From assembly GCF_009712475.1 (NCBI RefSeq), contig NZ_VCJO01000004.1, positions 62,001-126,000 of the forward strand: a stretch of 64,000 nt of DNA, given 5' to 3'. This document shows, one piece after another, positions 17,118 to 24,957 of the stretch (the first letter of the stretch is position 1; each line of letters begins with the position of its first letter). A model generated the notes under the pieces. The model was given only the letters and a program-made list of their open reading frames with translations, made no database searches and was not told the DNA's origin. This stretch comes from Micromonospora sp. CP22 (GTDB lineage: Bacteria; Actinomycetota; Actinomycetes; Mycobacteriales; Micromonosporaceae). A program made the translations under genes and the position numbers.

Positions 17118-18167
17118 CTATCGGTAGTCGGCGACGATTCGGCGATCGCGGCCGTCGACGGTGATGGACCCGCCATGGGGCAGGATCCACTGCGGTCGGG
17201 TGTGTCCGAAGGGAACGCCGACACAGATCACGGCCTGCGGGTTGTAGCGGGTCACCACCTCGACGACCGTGTCGCGCTGCTGCTCGCGCAGTCGGGCCCG
17301 CTCGGCGGCTGACGGCTGGCTGGTGAGGTTCGAAGCCGGTGGGCGTGCGACCAGGACCGCGTCGACCGCAGCGAGGATCCCCCGTTCGCCGAGGGCACGG
17401 ACGATCCGTCCGATGTCGCGGGCGGGACGCAGTTCCTCGGAGGTCTCGATGATCAGCACCCCGCCGTCCAGCACGTCCGGGGCGAACGGGAAACGCCCGG
17501 CGGTCAGGATCCACTCGATGACTTCGAGGCAACCACCCCAGGTCGCACCGGTCACCGAGCGGGACGGTCCGTGCCAGGTCCACGGCTCAGTCGGCTCCCG
17601 CTCGCCGAAGTGCCGCAGTGCTCGCGGGTCGGCCCAGTCGACCCCGATGTCCTCGGATTCACCCGGGTCCGTGATCTCCAGGCGCTCACCGGTCAGGAGA
17701 GCCGCCCGCAACGACCGCGCGTGGACGTCGTCCACGGCGGGGCCGGGACCGAGGTGAACCTGTGACGATCCGCCGTAGAAGCTGGTGATCCCGAGCCCCC
17801 ACAGCCAGTGGTGCAGGTTGGTGTTGTCGCTGGTGCCGAGGAAGGGTTTCGGGTCGGCGCGGGCGAGCTCGGCATCCAGGTGAGGGATGACCGTGATCTG
17901 GTCGTCCCCTCCGATGACCGCGAGGATGCCACGGACACTGGGGTCCGCGAAGGCGGCGTTGATGTCGGCTGCCCGCGCTTGCGGTGTCGCACCCACCTGC
18001 CGGGTGGTCGGGTACTCGACCGGTAGCAGGCCGGTGACCTCGGTGAGGCGTCGCATGGCCTGCTCATGGATCGCCGGGTAGGCGCCCGCCGCAGCGAACG
18101 ACGGCGAGACGACCGCGACGCGATCTCCTGGACGGGCCTTGCGGGGATGGACCAGATCACGCCTCAT
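17118..18167 (-). CDS. S66-family LD-carboxypeptidase / MccF-like peptidase
   Basis: Encodes 349 residues from ATG 18167 (MRRDLVHPRKARPGDRVAVV). The S66 layout is clear: GDRVAVVSPSF at the start, IGGDDQ, nucleophile Ser113 in GTSDNTNLHH, Glu215 in GGCLEVIEW and His322 in VPFGHTRPQWILPHGG. These make the Ser-Glu-His triad of LD-carboxypeptidases. The family trims murein tetrapeptides in peptidoglycan recycling, and the MccF branch cleaves peptidyl-nucleotide antibiotics for self-protection. The GHTRPQWILPHGG form fits the MccF-like branch, but the substrate cannot be fixed. No signal peptide is seen, so it is cytosolic. Confidence 0.9.
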   Translation of the reverse strand: MRRDLVHPRKARPGDRVAVVSPSFAAAGAYPAIHEQAMRRLTEVTGLLPVEYPTTRQVGATPQARAADINAAFADPSVRGILAVIGGDDQITVIPHLDAELARADPKPFLGTSDNTNLHHWLWGLGITSFYGGSSQVHLGPGPAVDDVHARSLRAALLTGERLEITDPGESEDIGVDWADPRALRHFGEREPTEPWTWHGPSRSVTGATWGGCLEVIEWILTAGRFPFAPDVLDGGVLIIETSEELRPARDIGRIVRALGERGILAAVDAVLVARPPASNLTSQPSAAERARLREQQRDTVVEVVTRYNPQAVICVGVPFGHTRPQWILPHGGSITVDGRDRRIVADYR

Positions 18168-18301
18168 ACGGAGATCCAACAGCGACGACCGCCCGGCTGC
18201 ATCCGGTTTCCGCGCGCAGCGGGTGGGTCGATCCGCGTCGCACGCCCCGTGCAGCAGGGCAGACCACGAGCCCGGATGCGCCGCAGATGGCGGGCCGCTC
18301 G

Positions 18302-21100
18302 TCACCTTCCGGCGGCGTGGACGGCGGCGAGTTTCTCCCGCAACTGATCGGCCTCGGTGTGTTGTAGCTCGGTGAGGATCTGCAACGCCTGCCGCCAGCA
18401 ACGCTCGGCGGCCTCCGGCTCGCCGAGAGCCTGGTGGGTGTCCCCCAGGTGGTTCAGCGCCTCCGCCTCGTTGTAGCGGTGGCCGAGTTCCCGGCTGAGG
18501 GTCAGCGAACGCTGATAGCAACGCGCCGCCCGCTGGTACTCACCGAGATGGTGATGGGCGTAGCCGAGGGTGTCCCAGCTGTTCGCCTCGCCGGTGCGAT
18601 CGGCCAGCCGCCGCTGCACGGTGACCGCCTGCTCGCAGTAACGGATCGCCTCCGCGTACTCGCCGAGGATGACGTGGTCCCAGCCCAGCGCGTTGAGCGC
18701 CCGAGCCTGCCCCGCCTCGTGCCCACTGTCCCGAAAGAGTTGCAGCGCCCGCTCGTCGTGGCGCAACGCGGCGGCCTGGTCCCCTTCCTTCTCGCTGATC
18801 CAACTGAGCCCCAGCAGCGTGTGCGCCTGGCCGACCCGGTCGGCGAGGTCGTCCAACAGCACCAGCGCCGCCTCCAGGTGAGCCCGCGCCGTCGCGAAGC
18901 GGCCGGTCTCCGAGTAGGCCGGCAGGATGTCGCGGTGCGCCTGGGCCATCGCCGCCCAGTCGCCGCGACGCTCCGCGGCGGCCAACGCGTGACTCTGTAC
19001 GGTGATCAGGTCGGCCCAGCAGCCCCGCCGGCCCATGAACGTGCTCATCGCCCACGCCACCTGCCACGCGTGCTGCTCGAAGCCGCTCCTCGCGGCGAGC
19101 CCCACCACCTGGACGAGCACCGGCAGCTCGGTGGTGAACCAGGCCATCGCCTCGGTGTTGTCCGTGGGATCCTCCGGCGCCACCCCTGGCTGTGGCGGCG
19201 GTGTCGCGATCGGATCCCGCAGCGGAGACAGGCACCGGTCGGCCCGGACGGCACTGTGCAGGTAGTGGTCCACGATCCGGTGCAGGGCGGCCCGGCGCTC
19301 CGCCGCGGGCTGCGACTCGACCATCTCCGCCGCGTACGCCCGCAGCAGGTCGTGGCAGGTGTACCGGCCCGGCACCCGCTGCACCAGTAACTGGAACCGG
19401 ACGAGGTCGCTGAGGATCGGACGCACCTGTCGCTCGGGCAGCGCCGCCAGGCTGGCCGCCGCCGGTGCGGAGATGTCCGGTCCCGGATGCAGCCCGAGCA
19501 GACGGAACAGCCGCGCCGCCGGCGCGCCGAGCGCCCGGTACGACCAGGAGAAGACCGCTCGCAGGTCGGTGGCGGGGTCGCCGCCGCTGGCGAAGCCGTC
19601 GAGGCTGCCCTGGACCTCGGCGAGTTCCCGGTCGAGGACGGCGAGCGGGAAGTCGGGACGCGCCGCCGCTCGGGCCGCCGCGACCGCCAACGCCAGCGGC
19701 AGCCCGGAGCAGCGCTCGATGATGCCGTCCACCGAGGCCGGTTCGGCCGCCAGCCGACACTCGGTCAGCCGCCGGGCCAGCAGCTCGCGTGACTCGGCGG
19801 CGGTGAGCAGGTCGACGGAGATCTGGCTGGCGCCCTCGACCGCCACCAGGCCGGACAGCTGTTGGCGGCTGGTCACCACCACCGCGCATCCCGGGGCACC
19901 GGGCAGCAGTGGGCGTACCTGCTCGGCATCCCGGGCGTTGTCGAGCACGATCAGCATCCGCCGACCGGAGACCAGGCTGCGGTACCGGCCGACCAACGCG
20001 TCCAGCTCCGTCGGCATCGACGCCGGTGGCACACCGAGAGCGTCGAGGAAGCCGCGCAGCGCCACCGGCGGTGGCATCACCTCCGCCGAGGGTTCGAAGC
20101 CCCGCAGGTTGACATACAGCTGCCCATCGGGGAAACGGTCCAGGTTGTCGTGGGCCCACCGCAGCACCAGCCAGGTCTTGCCGATCCCACCCATTCCCCC
20201 GACCACGCAGACGGCGACACCGCCGTCGTTCGCCAGCTGCCGGTCGAGGGCGGCGGTCAGCGTCGCCAGCTCATGCGTACGACCGGCGAACATCGCCGGT
20301 CGGGGCGGCAGCTGCTGCGGGACCACCGCCGTGCCGACCGCTCGTGCCCGCGACGATGCGGCGAACTCGGGGTCGCCGTGGAGGATCCGCAGATGTAGTT
20401 CCTGTAGGTCTGGACTGGGATCGACGCCCAGCGCCTCGGCCAGGCTGTGCCGCATCCGCTGGTAGTGGTCGAGCGCCTCGGCCTGCCGCCCGGAACGGGA
20501 CAGCGCCAGCATGAGCTGACCGGCGAGACGCTCGTCCAACGGATGCTCGACGACCTCGCGCGACAACTCCGCCACCAACGTCGCATGCTGACCATGCCGT
20601 AGCGCGACGTCGGTCCGGTCCCGCTCCGCCGCCCGTCGACGCTGCTGCAGGGCGGTACGCAGGTTGTGGAACCACGGCGTGTCCAGCGGCGCGAACGGCT
20701 CCCCGCGCCACAGACCGATCGCCTCGTCGAAGAGGTCGAGGGCGGTCCCGTCGTCGGCGCTTCGCCGAGCCCGGTCGATTAGCTTCTCGAAGCGGTGCAG
20801 GTCCACCGTCATCGGATCCACCGCCAGCAGGTAGCCGCTGCGCTGTCGGTCGATGCGGACGTCGGGGAACCCGGCGAGACAGCGGCGTAGCCGCGACAGG
20901 TAACTGTAGAGCGAACTGTGTGCCCGCTGCGGTGGCCGGTCCGGCCACACCCGCTCAAGTAACTGGTCAACGTGGACGACCCGGTTCGCCTCGACCAGCA
21001 GCACCGCCAGCACGCAGCGCTGCCGGGCGTGACCGATGTCGACCGGGTTGCCGTCGGCGAGTGCCACGACCTCGCCAAGCAGCCTGAACTCCACGGACAT
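18302..21100 (-). CDS. AfsR/SARP-family transcriptional regulator (BTAD, NB-ARC, TPR)
   Basis: Encodes 932 residues from ATG 21100, chosen because the OmpR-type domain starts at MSVEFRLLGE and a GGGGG run precedes it. Order: winged-helix DNA-binding domain (about 1-95, ending SGYLLAVDP), bacterial transcriptional activator domain (about 100-245, ending ALGVDPSPDLQELHLRIL), NB-ARC ATPase with P-loop GGMGGIGKT (301-309), then tetratricopeptide repeats from about 700 to the end. This is the AfsR architecture; such proteins bind ATP and activate secondary-metabolism or regulatory genes through direct repeats. No metabolite cluster is adjacent, so its targets may be elsewhere. Confidence 0.93.
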   Translation of the reverse strand: MSVEFRLLGEVVALADGNPVDIGHARQRCVLAVLLVEANRVVHVDQLLERVWPDRPPQRAHSSLYSYLSRLRRCLAGFPDVRIDRQRSGYLLAVDPMTVDLHRFEKLIDRARRSADDGTALDLFDEAIGLWRGEPFAPLDTPWFHNLRTALQQRRRAAERDRTDVALRHGQHATLVAELSREVVEHPLDERLAGQLMLALSRSGRQAEALDHYQRMRHSLAEALGVDPSPDLQELHLRILHGDPEFAASSRARAVGTAVVPQQLPPRPAMFAGRTHELATLTAALDRQLANDGGVAVCVVGGMGGIGKTWLVLRWAHDNLDRFPDGQLYVNLRGFEPSAEVMPPPVALRGFLDALGVPPASMPTELDALVGRYRSLVSGRRMLIVLDNARDAEQVRPLLPGAPGCAVVVTSRQQLSGLVAVEGASQISVDLLTAAESRELLARRLTECRLAAEPASVDGIIERCSGLPLALAVAAARAAARPDFPLAVLDRELAEVQGSLDGFASGGDPATDLRAVFSWSYRALGAPAARLFRLLGLHPGPDISAPAAASLAALPERQVRPILSDLVRFQLLVQRVPGRYTCHDLLRAYAAEMVESQPAAERRAALHRIVDHYLHSAVRADRCLSPLRDPIATPPPQPGVAPEDPTDNTEAMAWFTTELPVLVQVVGLAARSGFEQHAWQVAWAMSTFMGRRGCWADLITVQSHALAAAERRGDWAAMAQAHRDILPAYSETGRFATARAHLEAALVLLDDLADRVGQAHTLLGLSWISEKEGDQAAALRHDERALQLFRDSGHEAGQARALNALGWDHVILGEYAEAIRYCEQAVTVQRRLADRTGEANSWDTLGYAHHHLGEYQRAARCYQRSLTLSRELGHRYNEAEALNHLGDTHQALGEPEAAERCWRQALQILTELQHTEADQLREKLAAVHAAGR

Positions 21101-21517
21101 GAGCCCCCACTGTCGCACCTGCCACCCCACCGGCGGATTCAAGTTTTCCACAGGAAGTGTTCAAGGGGTGTCCGCTAGTGACCACACCCGAGCAGCCGCT
21201 CGCGTGACCCGGCCACCACCGGTACGCCGCTCGGGCGGCTGCCAGCACCGCTGATCTGCGGATTCAAGAGGTTCGCAAGATTCGCGCAGGGCCTCACCCG
21301 GATGGTGGGTGGTGACCGGCGGTGCGGCGTTCGCCCAACTGGCACCGCGGCGAACGCCACCGCGGGTCCAGGGCCGGCGTGTGATCGCCTGACGGGGGCC
21401 CTGAAAGCGTCGGCGGGGAAAGGGGTGTCCCCGCCGACGCTTCGCCCGACGGCCGGTGTCGCCCGCGCGACCCGGGCCGGGCTCGGCGAGGCGTCGGCGA
21501 CCGGCGACGTCGTCCCG
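21101..21517. other. intergenic region upstream of the SARP gene, with short TTC-phased repeats
   Basis: This 417-base gap lies between the AfsR-like gene start and the DUF1992 gene end. It holds TTCAAG at 21138-21143 and again at 21160-21165, exactly 22 bases apart, and a third TTCAAG at 21263 followed by TTC every 9 bases (21272, 21281). SARP proteins bind heptamers phased at 11 bases, so the 22-base spacing is suggestive but weak. The distal part holds the terminator at 21405-21442. Confidence 0.35.
21405..21442 (-). terminator. terminator hairpin of the DUF1992 gene
   Basis: A perfect 15-bp stem (21405-21419 with 21428-21442, core GCGTCGGCGGGGA) closes an 8-base loop. It lies 75 bases beyond the stop codon of the minus-strand DUF1992 gene. 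It lacks a long T-run, as many actinobacterial terminators do. Confidence 0.7.
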
Positions 21518-22039
21518 TCACGTGGTGCGGCGGCGGAACCAGAAGCGCCGTCGCGACGGCGCCGGTGCAGGGGCGGGCGCCGGTGGGGTGGCGGCTCGGC
21601 GGTCGTCTCGCCAGCGCCGCACCACCGCGTCGGCGTCGGCCGGGCGTACCGCGACCTGCGGGCCGGACGGGTTACGCAGCCAGGCCAGCACCTCCGCGTT
21701 GAGCTCGGCCACGACCGCGCGTACGGCCTGCTCGGTCGGTAGGTCCCGGACCTCGTCGGCGAGGTGCTCGATGCGGCGACGCAGCAGCAGCGGAGTGGGC
21801 AGCAACAGGTCGGTCGGCACCTGTTCGCGCTCCAGGAAACTCTTGATCCACCAGGACTCGTCGTACGGCAGGCCCCGCCCGGCGATCGGCTTGCCCGCAC
21901 CGGGCAGGTTGTCGAACTCGCCGCGCTCCTGAGCCGACCTGATCTGCGCCTCGACCGACGCCTCCCACCGCAGCTCCACCGTCGCCACCTCCCCGGTCAA
22001 CCGTAACGTGACCACCGTCTCCCGACGACGCAGCGTCAC
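21518..22039 (-). CDS. DUF1992 (DnaJ-homologue subfamily C member 28-like) protein
   Basis: Encodes 173 residues from GTG 22039. The conserved block is WEASVEAQIRSAQERGEFDNLPGAGKPI followed by DESWWIKSFLEREQVPTDLLLPTPLLLRRRIEHL, the hallmark of DUF1992 (YhdN/DNAJC28 conserved region). The C-terminus is a low-complexity Pro-Ala linker with a basic tail RRRFWFRRR. The biochemical role of the family is not established. The gene diverges from the LysE transporter gene. Confidence 0.87.
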   Translation of the reverse strand: MTLRRRETVVTLRLTGEVATVELRWEASVEAQIRSAQERGEFDNLPGAGKPIAGRGLPYDESWWIKSFLEREQVPTDLLLPTPLLLRRRIEHLADEVRDLPTEQAVRAVVAELNAEVLAWLRNPSGPQVAVRPADADAVVRRWRDDRRAATPPAPAPAPAPSRRRFWFRRRTT

Positions 22040-22102
22040 GGGAACGTCCGGCCTTCCCGTCGCACTAGGCTCAGCCGCAGAAACAGGACGGGGGTCAAGA
22101 GC

Positions 22103-22753
22103 ATGGTGAGTACGGCGGGTGTTGTCGGAATCGCATTGGTTGCCCTGGGGCTGGTGCTGACGCCGGGGCCGAACATGGTCTACCTGGTGTCCCGCTCGGT
22201 GACCCAGGGTCGGCGGGCCGGGTTGATCTCGCTGCTCGGCGTCGCCGCCGGGTTCGCGGTCTACCTGGTGGCGGCGGTGGCGGGCATCGCCACACTGTTC
22301 GGGGTGGTGCCGGCGTTGTACACGGCGGTCAAGCTGGCCGGCGCGGCGTACCTGCTGTGGCTGGCGTGGCAGGCGTTGCGCCCGGGTGGGCAGTCGCCGT
22401 TCGCCCCGGTGCCGCTGCCGCCGGATCCGGCCCGGCGACTGTTCACCATGGGGATGGTCACCAACCTGCTCAATCCGAAGATCGCCATCCTGTACGTGTC
22501 GTTGCTGCCGCAGTTCATCGATCCGGCGCGCGGCAACGTGGCCGTCCAGAGCCTGCTGCTGGGGCTGACCCAGATCACCGTGGCGTTGACGGTGAACGCG
22601 CTGATCGTGCTGACCGCCGGTGGTATCGCTGGTTTCCTCAGCCGACGGCCGCTGTGGCTGCGTGTCCAGCGGATGGTGATGGGTACGGTGCTGGCGGCGC
22701 TGGCGGTACGCATCGCCGCCGACCGTTCGCGCGCCGCCGTCGCCACCGGCTGA
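22103..22753 (+). CDS. LysE/RhtB-family amino-acid exporter
   Basis: Encodes 216 residues with about six transmembrane helices. The family start is clear: LGLVLTPGPNMVYLVSRSVTQGRRAGLISLLGVAAGF, with the conserved TPGPN motif. TNLLNPKIAILYVSLLPQFI is also typical of RhtB-type members. Such proteins export amino acids or related metabolites by proton exchange. The actual substrate is unknown. Confidence 0.92.
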   Translation: MVSTAGVVGIALVALGLVLTPGPNMVYLVSRSVTQGRRAGLISLLGVAAGFAVYLVAAVAGIATLFGVVPALYTAVKLAGAAYLLWLAWQALRPGGQSPFAPVPLPPDPARRLFTMGMVTNLLNPKIAILYVSLLPQFIDPARGNVAVQSLLLGLTQITVALTVNALIVLTAGGIAGFLSRRPLWLRVQRMVMGTVLAALAVRIAADRSRAAVATG

Positions 22754-22780
22754 GCCAGCCGGGGCCGGTAGGTCGTCGGG

Positions 22781-24793
22781 TCAGTCCGCGCTCTCGCGGA
22801 GCACCGCGACACCGCCGGGCGGCAGGGTCACCGCGTCCTCGGCCGGGGTGGCGTGGAGCAGCTCCCAGCCTCGTGCCGGTACGCGCTGCTCACGGTCGGT
22901 GTGGTTGAGCAGGAACAGCCAGCTCGTGTCGCCGTGGCGGCGGCGGACCGCCTCGACGCCCTCGGGTGCGCCGGGGCAGACCGGCTCGACACCTGCCGCG
23001 CGGGCGGCGGTGTCGAGCAGCCGGCGGTGGCTGGTGTCGTCGAGGCGGGTGGACAGGTACCAGGCGACGCCGTCGCCGACCTGGTGCCGGGTGACGGCGG
23101 GCATCGCGTCGAGTACGCCTCCGGCGTAGGACAGGACGGGATCGGCACCGGTCAGGTGCAGCGTCTCGGACCAGATCCGCCCGGTGCCGCCGTCGTCGAG
23201 CCGGACGTGGTCGTCGGCGGCGAGGGGGTGGAACTCCTCGGCGTAGACCCCGAGCAGGTCCCGCAGCGCGCCGGGGTAGCCGCCGAGGCGTACCCGGGCG
23301 TGTTCGTCGGCGACGCCGCTGAGGAAGGTGGCCAGCAGGTGACCTCCGGCGTGGACGTACCCGCGCAACCAGTCGGCGGTGGCGTCGTCGATCAGGTAGA
23401 GGGCGGGCAGGATCAGCAGCCGGTACCCGTCGAGGGGGTCGCCCGGGGTCACGGTGTCGCAGCCGTAGCCGGCTCGCCAGAGCAGACGGTGCGCGGTGGC
23501 GAGTTCGTCGTGGTGGTCCGGCAGGGTCGACGGTAGGCCCGGATGCCGCAGCGCCCAGCCGCTGGCCGCGTCGGCCACGAGCGCCACGGTCGCCTCGACG
23601 TCACCTCGGACCTCGGTGAGCCGGCGCAGCGCGGCACCGAGTGTGACGGCCTCCCGGAACACCCGACTCTGTGGGCCGGCGTGCGGCACCAGGGCGGAGT
23701 GGAAGCGCTCCGCGCCGCCGGCCGGTGCCCGCCACTGGAAGAACAGCGCGCCGTGCGAGCCACGGGCGACGTGGGCGAGGCTGTGCCGCAGCATCCGCCC
23801 CGGTTCCTTGGTGTGCATCCGTCCGGCGGTGTGGATCTGGTTGGGTGCGCTCTCCATCAGCAGCCAGGTCGACGCGCCCGGCGGGGTGGGTCGGCGGTGG
23901 GCGGCGGCGTGGCGGGCCCAGCCACGGGCCAGGTCACCGACGAGGGCGGTCTGTTCCTCGGCCCCGCCGTCCACAGCGGACGGGTAGTGGTCGACGGCGA
24001 CCAGGTCGACCTCGGTGGCCCAGCGGGCGTGGTCGACCGGTACCCAGTCGCCGAGCACGTAGTTGGTGGTGATCGCGAGCGCCGGGTTCGCCGTGCGCAG
24101 CAGGTCGCGCTGCTCGGTGTACGCGGCGAGCAGGGTGTCCGACCAGAAGCGCCGGAAGTCGAGCAGTTGACCGGGGTTGGGCAGGTACTGGGTGGCCCGG
24201 GGGGTGCTGATCTGCGCCCAGTCGGAGTAGTGCTGGCTCCAGAAGCTGGTGACCCAGGCGTCGTTGACGGCGGCCAGGTCCCCGTGGCGGTCGGCCAACC
24301 ATCGGCGGAAGGCGCGGGCGGCGTGCTCGCAGTGGCAGGTGGTGCCGTACTCGTTGTGCACGTGCCAGCCGGCCAGCGCCGGGTGCTGGGCGTACCGGTC
24401 GGCCAGGGCGGCGGTGATGCGCCGCGCGGCCTCCCGGTAGGCGGGGGTGGCGGCGCAGTAGGTGTCCCGGCTGCCGTGGTGCAGGCGAACCCCGTCGGCG
24501 GTGACCGGCAGCGCACCCGGATGGGCCAGGGAGAACCACGGCGGCGGTGACGCGGTGGGGGTGGCCAGGGCGACTCGGACACCGGCGCCGTGCAGCAGGT
24601 CGAGCACCTGGTCGAGCCAGTCGAAGGTGTAGCGGCCGGGCGCCGGTTCGAGTCGGGACCAGGCGAAGACCCCCACGGTGACGAGGTTGACACCGGCCTG
24701 ACGCATCAGCGCGACGTCCTCGGACCAGACCTGCGCCGACCACTGCTCGGGGTTGTAGTCACCGCCGTAGCACAGCGGGCCGTCGATCCACAT
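22781..24793 (-). CDS. GH42 beta-galactosidase
   Basis: Encodes 670 residues from ATG 24793 (MWIDGPLCYGGDYNPEQW, the usual GH42 N-terminus). The TIM barrel contains the acid/base Glu138 (WHVHNEYG) and the nucleophile Glu304 (WLLMESAPNQ). The adjacent CHCEH could be part of a metal-binding cluster seen in some GH42 enzymes. A trimerisation domain and a small beta domain follow. No signal peptide is visible, so it acts on imported oligosaccharides. A TTGACA-N17-TAGTTT promoter 38-66 bases upstream supports this start over the more distal TTG/ATG codons. The -10 box lies inside a XylR-like operator, linking it to the neighbouring xylosidase and importer genes. Confidence 0.92.
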   Translation of the reverse strand: MWIDGPLCYGGDYNPEQWSAQVWSEDVALMRQAGVNLVTVGVFAWSRLEPAPGRYTFDWLDQVLDLLHGAGVRVALATPTASPPPWFSLAHPGALPVTADGVRLHHGSRDTYCAATPAYREAARRITAALADRYAQHPALAGWHVHNEYGTTCHCEHAARAFRRWLADRHGDLAAVNDAWVTSFWSQHYSDWAQISTPRATQYLPNPGQLLDFRRFWSDTLLAAYTEQRDLLRTANPALAITTNYVLGDWVPVDHARWATEVDLVAVDHYPSAVDGGAEEQTALVGDLARGWARHAAAHRRPTPPGASTWLLMESAPNQIHTAGRMHTKEPGRMLRHSLAHVARGSHGALFFQWRAPAGGAERFHSALVPHAGPQSRVFREAVTLGAALRRLTEVRGDVEATVALVADAASGWALRHPGLPSTLPDHHDELATAHRLLWRAGYGCDTVTPGDPLDGYRLLILPALYLIDDATADWLRGYVHAGGHLLATFLSGVADEHARVRLGGYPGALRDLLGVYAEEFHPLAADDHVRLDDGGTGRIWSETLHLTGADPVLSYAGGVLDAMPAVTRHQVGDGVAWYLSTRLDDTSHRRLLDTAARAAGVEPVCPGAPEGVEAVRRRHGDTSWLFLLNHTDREQRVPARGWELLHATPAEDAVTLPPGGVAVLRESAD

Positions 24794-24812
24794 CAGCACC
24801 ACCAGCCCGCTG

Positions 24813-24837
24813 TTAGTTGGGGATCCATCCAAACTAT
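24813..24837. promoter_or_regulatory. XylR/ROK-type operator overlapping the GH42 promoter
   Basis: TTAGTTGGGG (24813-24822), five spacer bases and TCCAAACTAT (24828-24837) form an imperfect 25-bp dyad. The half-site and 5-base spacing resemble the known Bacillus XylR operator (TTAGTTTGTT, 5 bases, AACAAACTAA). TTAGTTGGGG recurs in front of the sugar ABC importer at 31126. Confidence 0.65.
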
Positions 24838-24859
24838 GGATCATCCCTGCGCATGTCAA
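24831..24859 (-). promoter_or_regulatory. promoter of the GH42 gene
   Basis: On the minus strand, TTGACA (complement of 24854-24859) and TAGTTT (complement of 24831-24836) are separated by exactly 17 bases. The -10 box lies within the right half of the XylR-like operator, a classic repression arrangement. Confidence 0.68.
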
Positions 24860-24879
24860 CCGCCCGACATACGGCCACA

Positions 24880-24896
24880 TCAACGATCATCGTTGA
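24880..24896. promoter_or_regulatory. 17-bp palindrome between GH42 and GH31 genes
   Basis: TCAACGAT (24880-24887), a central C, and ATCGTTGA (24889-24896) form a perfect palindrome 61 bases before the alpha-xylosidase start codon. It is distinct from the ROK-type and LacI-type operators of this locus, so another regulator may bind here. TTGACA overlaps its right arm, but no -10 box at usual spacing was found. Confidence 0.5.
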
Positions 24897-24957
24897 CAGT
24901 TCGTTGGGTAATTAAAGAAACTGGCGGCACCGCCGCTAACCCCGTCGAGGAGAGCTG

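Noticed and set aside
18168..18521. Upstream extension of the LD-carboxypeptidase frame to 18521
   Set aside because: The extra 118 residues are unconserved and overlap the 3' end of the AfsR-like gene; the S66 fold begins at ATG 18167.
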